Of a DNA stretch of 64,000 nucleotides, positions 38,229 through 50,016 are shown in pieces. Location of the stretch: contig NC_051069.1 of the NCBI RefSeq assembly GCF_004664715.2, forward strand, positions 78,638,647 through 78,702,646. Direction: 5' to 3'. Below the pieces are notes generated by a model, which did no database searches, had not been told where the DNA came from, and was given only the letters and a program-made list of their open reading frames with translations. Each line of letters starts with the position of its first letter. The first letter of the stretch is position 1. Made by a program: the position numbers and the translations under genes. This DNA is from Peromyscus leucopus (Eukaryota > Chordata > Mammalia > Rodentia > Cricetidae).

Positions 38229-39296
38229 TGTGTATGACTCACACAGCTGAAAGTTGGTAGCTAAGATGACAGCTTGCCAGAGAACCCAAATTATGCACAT
38301 CCAATGTGCATAATGTATGGGATCTTAGACAGGCAACAGTGTGATGCTCAGAATTCTGTCCAGCACAAACCTGCAGTGAGATGCCATTGCTACTTTGTGG
38401 AATGCAGCCTGGGTCAGACCTACAAAGCCACCTGGTACCAGGTCCTAAGGGATGATTGTGGGCAAGGAAGCAGAGGCTCAGGGACAGGCAGTGAGTCATC
38501 TGATGCCTCTGGCTCTAAACCCAGTGTCTACACCATGGCACCTGAGGGGTTTCACGTGTCCACTGGGTTTCGAGGGGGTGGAAGTGCAGTGCCTTAGGAA
38601 TCCTGAGGCCAGGCCTGCATTTAAGACCACCTCAACCAGAGTTGTGGAAAGTCTCTTGGGCCCTAGCTTGCACATTGGAGAGCTGAATGACCCAAGGCCC
38701 CCGTAGTCTGTCTGTGTGCTTCTGTGAGCTGGGTGGGTGTGCTTCTAAAGAGACCTGTGGCTTCCAGGTGTTTTATAAACAGGCTCGAGTGCACTCACCT
38801 TCTAGTTGGGGAAACAGACTCAGAGCAGTTAAGTCCCCTCCCCCAAGGCTCTGAGAAGGTGGCTCAGTTGGTGAATTGATTGCCACACAAGCACGAAGAC
38901 CTGTGTTGAGTCTCTAACCCCTACATTAGAAAGCCAGGCTCCGAGGCACAACCCTACAATTCCAGTGCTGAGAAGGCGGCCAGGAAGCTCCCAGACGCTC
39001 TTGATAGCTATTTTAACTGACATTTAGTGAGCTACTGGTTCAGCGAGAGACCCTGTCTCAGAAAAATTAAGTGAAGCACAATTAAAGAGGGCACGTGCCA
39101 GGCAGTGGTGGTGGCATACGCCTTTAATCCCAGCACTCGGGAGGCAGAGGCAGGTGAATCTCTGTGAGTTCGAGGTCAACCTGGGCTACAGAGTGAGTTC
39201 CAGGAAAGGCGCAAAGCTACACAGAGAAACCATGTCTCGAACCCCCCCCCCAAAAAAAAAGAGGGCACGTGATGTCAACTTCCATATTACATACGT

Positions 39297-39348
<52 letters not shown>

Positions 39349-42300
39349 CTTCTTCAGCAAAACCTCACACTGTCCAAAGAGTATATAGACCCTGACTCTC
39401 CCCTGATTAGGAAACTAATACTTATTTCAGACCAGAAGCAAGAGATGAGATATGAAACAGGATTCCCCCAAGATATCTTCCCCAAAACAGAAACACCTTG
39501 CTACTCAGTATGGTCCATTGCTCAGCCACATGAACATCACCAGAAGCTTGTTAGAAATGCAGATATTTGGGCCTGGAGATATAGCTCAGATGAAGCATAC
39601 TGCTTATCTCCAATTGATAACAGCTTGCAAAGGAAAAACCAGTTTTCTCTAATAGTCTCACAGGGTATACAAACCACACTTAAGGGCAGGCCCCATGCCC
39701 TGGAGTAGATGGCCAACACGAAATGAACTCAATGGCATTTTTGAAGTTTTCTTTGTCTCATAATGTCTGAGCTTATATGTTATGTTTTCCAGTTTTGTGT
39801 TTTTATGGGATTTCTGTGTGTTCTAATATGTATGCTGAGTCTATGTTTTCTTATGATTTTTCATTGGCTCTTTTTCCTGTTTGTTTTTTCCTACTCCTTT
39901 TGTTGTTGTTGTTCTTGTTGTTGTTGTTACTTAGATGTCTATTTTCTAATGAGAGCAAGAAAGGGTGTGATTTGGGTGAGTAAGGAGGTGGGAAGGATAT
40001 GGGAGGAGTTGGGGGGGGGAACCTGAGTCAGAATATATTGTATGAAAAATCTGTTTTCAATTAAAAAAGAGAGTGCTTGCCTAGCACAAAGCCCTAGATT
40101 CAATCCCCAGCACTGTATAAAATCTGGTGTGGTTGGTGTATGCCTGTAACCCCAGAACTTGGAGGGTAGGTGCAAGAGAATCAGAAATTCAAGGTCATCG
40201 TTAGCTACATAGCAAGTTCAAGGCTAGCCTAAGCTACATGAGATCCTGTCTCAAAAAAATGAAGGAAAGAAAGACTTCCTTGTTCCATGTAGACAGGAGC
40301 TGTATTACAACCTGCTCCCCACCCCTACCACTGATGATTGAACCCAAAACCTTAAGCATGCATGGCTAGGCAAGCACTCTACCACTAGGCCCCATAATCT
40401 GCATTCTAACAGGAACCTAGGTATGCCATTAAGGAAGCCCTAGTAAAGAAAAAGCCATCTTGGAGAGCCAAACCATCCATGAGCATGCAAAAGGTTCTGA
40501 TAAGGCCTGTAGCAACTAAGCTGTTGAGCGGTCTTCACCCAGGGTACCAGGCTCTTGTAGATTACTCTGCTTTTCTTTGGTGAATTATGGATGTAAGGTT
40601 TCCAATCAATGAATAATTGAGAAGAGTGCGAGTCTTTCTATTCCCTCAGGCTCTGAAGTCTCTGTGAAGGAAGACTCTGATGCTGACCAGAACCAGAGTG
40701 ATGACTGTGACACTGAGGCATCACCTACCAAATCTCCATCAACACCAGCATCAGTCAAAAGCAAAAACTCTTCAGGTACCATTCCCCAGCGTGGAGCTGC
40801 AGGCAGATGTCCAGGGGAGGAGAGGGCCACAGGGCAGATCAAGGGGAAGCATGCCCGTATTGCCACTTAAGTTTTATGAGTGATTCCTCCCAAGGAAGGA
40901 AGCTTGCAGTTCCCAAGCTCTTGCTCCCCACACATGGGGCAGCTCAAATCCCAGAATCCCCTACTTTCAATGCCTGGGAAGAAACAAGGAACAAGACTGC
41001 CTGGCTTAGAGCAAAGGTTCCTGAGCACACTGCAGCCCTGGCTTCGTGGATACAGCAGTAGATCTCAGGAGAGCCCATTTTTAGAAGCAGGCATTGAGGC
41101 CCAGGTGTGAGTGATGACTATAATCCCAGCACTTGAGACACTTGAGAGGCTGAGGCAGGGAAATGGGGAGTGCCAAGCCAGCCTGGACTAGAGAAAGTTC
41201 AAGACAGCCTGGGCAACTTAGTGAGAGCTGTCTTTGACACAGAAGGAGTCAGAGGAAGGGGATGAAATACTATCTCAAAGAGTGAGAAACAAAGAGAGAG
41301 AGTTGATCTCAGAAAGAAGGGGAGGAGACATCTCAGAAAAAGAAGGGAAGGGAAGGGAATGGAGGGGAGGAAGGGAAGAAGGGAAGGGACAGGACAGGAA
41401 GGGAAGGGGAGGAGAGGGGACGGGAAAGGAAGGGACTAGCTCAAAGTCTTTAAAGCAAGCCAGTTGCTTTAGAATCCTCTAAGATGAAGCCAAAGGGTTC
41501 TGGAGTTGACTCCATGGCTATTTGTCATCATTACCATACCAAACGTCTCCACGTTTATATAGCTTTTTGAACTTTCCTCTGTGATCTTTTTGTATCCACC
41601 TTTGGACATATCCTTACAGTCCAGAGGAGATCCCTAAGGCTCCAGAGTTGAAGGAACTTTCCTATGGTCACACAGCCAGTGAGAGGTGGGGAGAATTTCA
41701 ACCCAGGTAGAAGATCCACACATGCAATGTTATCTTAGTCTCACCATACTCATAACTCTGTCAATATGAATTGTGGCCATCAGAATTTTAGTGGGCTATG
41801 TCAGTTCCCAGTACCCTGAAAGCAGATGGCTAATGATGCCTTCCTCAAGCAGGCCTGGGCCCAATAAGGCCAAGAAGTGACAGGGCTGGAAGTCTTAGAA
41901 AAAGAGAAAGGTGGCTCCCTGTCTTCTAAGCAACAAGAGGCTAGCTGAGCCTTCCTTCCCTGGGACAGCTCTAGGAATATTGTGGCATGACTCTTACAGG
42001 GAACAGGGCCCCCCACACTACCCCCTGAACCCCTCTTCAGCCCTGGGCATAGAGGAAGAACTTCCACTCTTGAGGTTGGGCTGTCCTCCAGCTGCCTGAA
42101 TGTCTGCCAGGACTGAGGAATGGCTGAGGGTCAGCTCCCTCCTCTCCACAGAGTTCCCACTCTTTAACTACAACAACGGAGTCGTGATGACCTCATGTCG
42201 TGAACTGGACAACACCCGCAGTGCCCTCTCGGCCTCCTCTGCCTTTGCCATAGCTACCGCGGGAGCCAACGAGAGCACCCCAAAGAAGGAGAAGTTTCAA

Positions 42301-42716
42301 TATCGCAGGATGTCCTTGGCTACCACAGGTGCGTAGACATCTGTGCTTGTGGGTACTCCCTTCTCCATGAGACCTTCCCTTCCCCAGGTGTTTAACGTGC
42401 GTTGTAGATGCCATGGTGGGTCCTTCTACAGTGCCTCTGGAGAGCCCCCTGCTCCAGCAAGCTATCCTCATTCCCTGGACATGAAGCCTTGCTTCCTGTT
42501 ATTTGCCCTGTTGACCCCTCCTCTCGTGGAGGCTGGGATGGAGCCCTTCTCTCGGCACCAGCTAGGCTCTGCACATCCAGACCTGCAGCCAGGGCTACTG
42601 CGTGTTTAGGGTGCAGCCTGCTCTGCACCCTCCCTTCCCACATCCTATTATCCATGAGATAGTCTTAGCTGTGTTGCTTGTCCACCCCGAGAAAGGTGGC
42701 CTTAGCTTATCCACAA

Positions 42717-42764
<48 letters not shown>

Positions 42765-45700
42765 ATATGCACCCCTACATTTACCCGCCCCTCTATGTGC
42801 TTTGACATGATGCTACCCACAACACCCCACTCTTTCCTGCAGGCCCTGCCAGTGCTATCCTGCCGTCCTGGAGTCCCATCCTCCCTCCCCAGTCCCCTTT
42901 GGTCCTTGGCCAAATTCTACTCCAGGCAAAGAACGCCAACCGAGAGAGCCCTCGGCACCCACTTCCACAGCAACGGTTCCACACCAAAGGTTAGAGGCAG
43001 GGGGGGTTCCTGGAGAGCTCTGGTCTGGGGTGTCCTGTATAATCTTGTTGGTGGAAGCTGCCTGAAGGGTATGACAAGAGATTGGGTGCTGAAGAACCGC
43101 ATCCCCCTGAGGCTTCCCGGCCTCTCATTCGGTTCTGAACCCAGTTGCTAAGCGCTCCCTTCCAAGGCGCTCAGACAAACTATGTCTGCTAAGCAAGCTC
43201 CACCTCCTGCCCCTCTCTTCCTCCCCCACCAGCACTGCCAGGGTTTCCCCCTGACCAGAGAAATGGCGACAAGGAGTTTGTGATCCGCAGAGCGGCCACC
43301 AACCGCGTGCTGAATGTGCTCCGCCACTGGGTTTCCAAGCACTCTCAGGTGGGTGGGACTGAGTTCCTGAAGCAATTGCTTCCCCCCCCCCACTCCCCAC
43401 CCCCATGGCAGTAAGTGATGGCAAACAGTAGTAGGTCAACAGGAAGGGGGTCCTGTTTTCCTGGGGGAGGGGGGTGCCTGCTCAGATTTCCCAGGGCAGG
43501 GAAGCAAGGACAGTCAAGAAGACAAGGGGCCTGTGTTTGGCCACCCGTCTGCAAGTAGAGTACAAGCAGGCTTGGGCCTCCCTGACTTAGGGGTACAACA
43601 GCGAAGGGGTGGTCTTGGTCTTGTCCCAGCGCCCTGTGCCTCGGAGGCTTGAAGCCCCACGTGTGGCCTTGCTGGAAGTAGGGACAAGATGAGGAAAGCA
43701 GGCAGCCACCATGGGCAGACATAGAAACTCCCTCCTTCAGCCTGGCCTCAGAATACTGCAGGAAAGCTTGGTAACTGTAGCCAGAGCTGCCTGCCTGTCT
43801 TCCCACAGGACTTCGAAACCAACAGTAAGCTCAAAAGCAAGGTCATCAGTTTCCTGGAAGAGGTCATGCATGACCCAGAGCTTCTGACGCAGGAGCGAAA
43901 GGCAGCGGCCAACATCATCAGGTAAGAGCAGCATGGTCCTCCTGCTTAAGATGACCTGGCCCTGCCCTATACCTCCATAGCAGCCAGACTGGGCAGGAGG
44001 TATATATCAGGGTAGATGTCAGTCTCAGACATCTGGGAGCCATGCCCCTTACTCTAGGCTCAAGTATGGAATGGGTGCTCTGTGTACTTATCCCTCTCTC
44101 CTCCCCACCCCTCACCAGACCTTGATGTAGCTAGGGATGTCGCTCAGTTGGTAGAGTGCTTGCACAGGCCTGGCTTCAATCTCTGGCACCATATAAACAG
44201 ATTGTGGTGGTGCATGTCTGTGATCCCATCTCTCAGGCTGTAATCTCAGCACTTGGGAGACAGAAGTATGTGAAGTTCAGAATCATCCTTGACTACACAG
44301 TAAGCCAGCCCGGACTACATGAGACCCTGTTGGGGGTGGGGACATATACCACTTCTCCATGTATGTCCATGGCTGCTAACACCTGTTCAGCGTGTGCTAT
44401 CCAATGTGATAGGTACTAGCTACATACAACTATTTAAATCTCAGTGAACTAAAACTAAATACAATAAAATTGTGTCCCTCAGTCCCCAGAGCTTCAGTTG
44501 GCTAGAGGCTTTCTATCTTAAACAACATGGGCCAGTCCATCTCCTCACTATAGAGAGTTCCATTGGATAGTGCTCACAGGCATTCAAGGGATGTCTGTTG
44601 GTTTAAACTCAGTTATAATTGTTTGTCCTCAGACCCATGCTGTGCATGATCCCTAACCTGCCTCTTCTAGCAGAGGTCAGGGTTCAGACAGTCCCACATC
44701 TGAGCTACCTTAGCCAGTGACTCACTGTTGACCAGAGGAAGGCCCTTAGCCAAACCTCACTTTCTCCTCTGTAAAATGAATGAACCCTGCTGGCTTCCAG
44801 GGTGCAGTAAGCGAGATGGTGCATGCGGCTTCTCAGAAGGTAAATAGCATAGACGCACTAGCACCCACAGTCTGCTCTCATCCTTCCCACTCACGCTGGC
44901 CTCTCCAGTCCAGGCTGGGGAGGGCTTCTCCTCCTTACGTCCAGCAAACCACTTCTACACCCCAGTCATTGCATCAGCCCCAGACTTTATCCCAAATGCA
45001 GCTTGGGCACTTTCTACTTATAACCCAAGTCTCCAGCCTCTTTCCTAACCCAAGGCCCCGTCCATGTCCAGGTCTCATCACTTCACCACAGTCCTAGGAT
45101 ACTATGGCCCTCCCTCATCTGCAACACTTCCTGTGTGCATGCATGCATGTGTGTAGAAAGAGAAGAAAGAAGACATAGACAAAATGACCCAGAGAGAAAC
45201 TATAAATGCAGTGCCCACAGGCATACTCATGCACACAAGCAGTCCCAGCCCTTGGTGTCTCCCTCCAGGTTCTCCTGGGGGCTGGGAACACTGTGTCCAG
45301 CAGGACTTCTTTGCCTGTCGGCCCTCAAGAGAGCCAGTTCTCAAAGTGTCTATTCCCTGGGCTGGTGTTGGCTTATAGGCCTGATCTCCAAAGTTCCACT
45401 CCCTTCAGCCGGTCCCTAAGGACTTCTCACTGCTTCTCTGTGCACACCCCAGATCTATCCCTTGGTCTGTCATCGAGAGCCTACCACTCTTCCCACCCAT
45501 ATTCTCACGCCATGCCTATAAGTTCTATCATAGAAATTGAAGATTTGGTCTGACTTGGGGAGCCGGCCCCCAGCTCCCCTCACTTTCCACTAATGCTCAG
45601 AACTCGCCCTAGTTAGCTTGACCACATCCTCCCTCACTTCTCACTCAACACAATCCCATCTTGGGTTCTTGGGCCTCCATTCTACTGTGTCACATTATCT

Positions 45701-48700
45701 TTGGGCCCTCTGACCAAGCCAGGCCCGAGGGACATCCCATCTAGAAACGTCTCCTGTTCACTCTGGTCTTCCAAGTCAGACACGACTCCACCATGTGTAT
45801 CCCATCTTTCCATGTGCACACAGAAGTGCTTGCCACAGGCCCAGGCTGATGTCAGAGGTCCCTGCCCATGTCTCTCTGGGTCCCAGCACATACATACACA
45901 ACAGTGTGCAGGAAGTTCAGAGGTTAAGGAAGGGACCTGTCCCAGACAGAAGGATCAAGAACAAGTCAGTAAAGCAGAGGGGGGACAAGGGAAGCAGAGA
46001 GAAGCAGGGCCTCTGGGTAACGGCAGTAAGCAGGGGTCAGAGGTTGTGGAAGACCGGCCAGGTAGGGAAGATCTACAAGAGAGGTGTGCTGGGGCTCACA
46101 TGCTTTCTTCTCCCTAGGACTCTGACCCAGGAGGACCCAGGCGACAACCAGATCACACTGGAAGAGATCGCACAGATGGTGAGCAGGATGACCGTCTCCC
46201 CTGATCATCAAGGCAGTGTCCTCCTCATTGCTCCATGACCCCCCCCTGACCAAGCACAGTCATCACCTGCATCCATTTCCTGTGGCTTTGCAGCTAAGGG
46301 CCACACAGTAGGCAGTGTGATCCTCCCCCTGTCCTGGAGCCTGAAATCTGAAGACGTAGGCGGGGCTATGCTCTCCCAGGAGCTCCAGAGGAGGACACTT
46401 GCTTGCTTCTGCCAGCTTCCGGTAGCCTTGTGTACCCTCAACCTATGGCTGCACCACTCTAGTTCATGTCTCCATGGTCCTGGGGCCATTTCCTCTCGTT
46501 TACCTGTGTTGTCATCCTTCTGTGCGTGTCGGTGTCCACTGTGTCCATGTTTCCCATCTTACAAGGACATCGGTCATGTTGGCCCACCCCAGTGGCCTCA
46601 CTGTAAGTTCATAGCATTGGCAAAGATTCCAGACAAGCACCAGGGCCCAGGAAATTGCTCCTTTATTGAGGAGCAAAATACAACCAGTAAATGCTACTTT
46701 CCCTTTCTTCATCCACTGTGCCTCCTCCTCTGCGTTACACACCCCGCTTCTCTCTGTCATACTTCTCAAGGGACAATCCTTTGATGGATGCCTATGTGCT
46801 GGACCACATTAGATTCTGAACGACTCCAGATCCAGCTGACAAGAGGTCATCTTGTCAATGATGCTGAAAGTTTGCATCATTACCCTGTTTTACAGATGAG
46901 GCAGCTGAGGCACAGAGATCTAAATCACTCACTCAAAGGTGTGAGTGGGAAGTGGTAGTTAGGCAAGCTGTTCACATTCAGATTCAGCTAACCCCAGAGA
47001 AAAACTCAAACCCTACACCCCACCACCCCATCCTGAGGAGTCACGATGTGCTCACCAAACCTGCCCTGAAATGACAGGACCCCAGGGGAGAGTTGTGTTC
47101 ACCATGAAAGAGCATCATGAGCTTGGGGTGGCACTCCATATGCCGTAAGAGATTGCTGGCCTCATGTACTTCCAGCCTCAACTAGGATACTCAGAATGCC
47201 TTTGTGAACCCTGCCAAAGTTCCTGGCCACTGAATGATGATGGTTGGAAATGCTCAAGACAGACTCTGACCTCCCCAGAGGTGGGTTCTGTGTCATCAGC
47301 TCAGCTCCAGGCTGACGAGTGTTAGCAGAATCCATTGTAAGGGCTTCGGACTCCAGGCCCTGGCTCCTGTCCCTTTTCATCACTCAAGACTCATGGAGAA
47401 CAGTACCCCATCCACATTCTGGCCCAGGAATAACTCTGCCTGGCTGGTGATCCCCGGAGCCCACACAGCTCAGTGACCTGCCAGGTCAGGGAGGATGGTG
47501 TGGCACCTCGACATCACTTACTGCAGATTGATCCTCTGGGCCCAGAACACTGGAATGGCCTCCCCACCACTTCCCCAGTGTAGAGAATGCCCTGTGCTCC
47601 TGTTTGCCAGCCGGGGCCTGACTGGAATGTTTACACTTCATGAGTACAAGGGCCCTTTTCCTTTGTAAATGGCCTGAGGCTCTTCTAGAACAAAAGGTTA
47701 TTGAGCCCCATATCTGTACATATCTGACAGGTCCCCAGAGACTTTGAGTGACAGACAGGTCCATCTTAATGGAGGCCAGTGACTTCAGTGGGAAGGAGAA
47801 AATTGGCTTGGCACATTATTTCTCACAAGTCTTTCTGGAAGGTGATGGAAGTTATCACTCTGACCTCTACTTCCAAAGCCACTTCTTGAAGACCTGGGCA
47901 ACATCAAAAGTGAGAGAAAGGTCACCTGCCCCTATGAAGCACCCATAGCCACTGGGCCACTGGACCACACCCCAGCATGGCCTCCTGGACTTTTCTGTGA
48001 CCCTCACAGGCCTGCCATCCTGGACCCAGCCCTGAGAAACCTACACAGGACCCTCAGGAGTGACTGTAGCTGAGCTGCCCCCCTTCCGGAGGGTCCATCC
48101 CCAAGAACACACAGGAGAAATGCCACCACAAGGGTCTTGTCCTCCAACCCAGCCCCTGCTGCCCTCATGCCCACATCCCGCTTTGCCTGCCTAAGAACTC
48201 ATCCTCCCCAGAGGCATTGCGCTCCCCACCCCCACACTCCTGCACCTGGGCTTCTGGTCTCTGCCCTGGTGACTCTGCCAGGAAACACCCATGACTGATC
48301 TGCCACCACACAGAATCTATTGTCCCCTGAGTCCTCACTCCGTGAAACCCCTGAGCCTGAATCATGTCGACAGGTCTGCATATGTCCAGTGTCTGCCACC
48401 AGCCTAGCAACACAGACCTCACTGATGGCAAAAGAAATGGAGGGGGAGGGGGAGCAGCAGAACACTCAGCCTCGAGGAATGGCATGTTCTCTGGGTGTGG
48501 GTGGACCCCACTTCCTCTTCAATCCGTGCAGACGGGCCACTTGGGCACTCGGCCAGCTGCTAGGACTTCTGGGTGCCGTGGCGTGAGTGTAAGGAAGCAG
48601 AGGTGTGCAGGCCCACCTCTACCTTGTAGGCCTCCCTCTACTCTTGAATGACCCAGCCAGCCACAGTGCACAGGAGACCTTTAATCTGACTCGACCCTCA

Positions 48701-49953
48701 GTGGACCTAGGCTCCTCCCAGCACCAACACAGCTGTCCTTTCCTCTCCTCCCCAGCCCCAACTCCCAAATCCAGCGGACCAAAGACTTCTCTGTATTAAC
48801 TTCCAGCTAGCTCCTTCTATGGGTACCCCCGTCCCTGACTAATGTTTCCTAAGGGTGTTCCATGGTCAAGGAGGCCCAGGGGATAGATAATCTTAAAGGT
48901 TGTTTGTATGAGTGAACCTCGTAAGTCAGGGACATGGTAGCCAACAGCTGTCTTCTGCCCACAAGACAGGAACACTGCCCTAGGTGCAAATCATACCCTG
49001 GAACCCACAACCCACGTCTACTAATGTGTTTCAAGGAAAAAAATGTGTTGAACCCACCTAGGACCAGGCAGAACCCAGAGGAAGTGGCCCATCACAGCTG
49101 GGATCAGATACCCAGGCTTGCGTCCCCGCCAGCCTGTTTCCATCTGAGCAGCTTGAGCAGGGTTTGGCCTCCTTCCTACATGTAGGTGACTGACTCCTCC
49201 AGGGAGAGTCCTCCAGAAGCACAGAACACACACACAAGGGTGCAATACGCAGTGGGGCCCTGCTTCCTCACTGTTATCCCAAGTACCCACCAGAACTGAG
49301 AGGAGGGTCTCCTCAGAAAAGTGTCGAAAGCCAGGAGGCACCATTGGCCTGACTCTGCCTTTGCTCCCTCAGGCAGAGGGCGTGAAGGCCGAGCCCTTCG
49401 AAAACCACTCGGCCCTGGAGATAGCAGAGCAACTGACCCTGCTGGATCACCTCGTCTTCAAGAAGATTCCTTATGAGTAAGTGGGTATGGCTGCCTGCCT
49501 CCTCTCCCTCCACCTCCTCCTCCCTCCTCCTCTTCCTCCCCCTCTCTCTCTTCCTCCCTCCTTGCCCTTTTCCTCCCTCTTCCTCCCTCCTTCTCTCTCC
49601 TCCCCCTCCTTCCCCCTCCTCTCTCTCCTCCTCTTCCTCCCTCCTCCCCCTCCTTCTCCCTCCTTCCCCTCCTGTCTCTCCTCCTCCCCCTCCTCTCTCT
49701 CTTCTTCCCTCCTCTCTCTTCCTCTCTCCTCCTCTCTCCTCTTCCTCCTCCTCCCTCCTCCTCCCCCCTCCTCAGCACATCCCTGACTCTAGCCTGTGAA
49801 CCTCTCCAAAACTTGGAAAGAATGGTCTTCCCCTGCCCTCTCTTTACCTATCACCTGTAAGCACCCACCTGCTCCCCTTATACATACTTTTCCAGAAGAA
49901 TCCTCTTTCTGGGGGTGCAGAAAGAATACATGTTTATCTGCACACAGGCATGA

Positions 49954-50016
<63 letters not shown>

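Larger units (their letters stand above)
37243..40649 (+). other. Intron with GT arrays, inverted-repeat arm, B1, L1 end and B4
   Basis: Contains GT arrays (37933-37988, 38183-38225), the right arm of the inverted repeat (38441-38687), a composite SINE, a young B1 with target duplication, a CA array, an L1 3' end, a B4 and an antisense ID. No coding sequence was seen. Confidence 0.85.
40776..42151 (+). other. Intron with B1-like copy and purine-rich tract
   Basis: Contains a degenerate B1-like SINE (41097-41235), whose A-rich end passes into a GGAAG-type purine tract to about 41445. The remainder has no named feature. The acceptor is cctctccacag. Confidence 0.85.
43922..46117 (+). other. Intron with B4 and MIR-like piece
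   Basis: Contains a B4 SINE (44130-44340) and a MIR-like remnant (44690-44785). The stretch 44800-46100 has no feature I can name. The acceptor is cttctccctag. Confidence 0.8.

Noticed and set aside
38452..38706. 84-codon open frame shared with the other inverted-repeat arm
   Set aside because: It is open in both arms only because they are near-identical. There is no known domain, it is short and intronic, and Ala/Pro-type content is unremarkable.
49458..49799. Open frames rich in Pro/Ser/Leu (plus) or Arg/Glu/Gly (minus)
   Set aside because: A by-product of the pyrimidine tract; no coding evidence.
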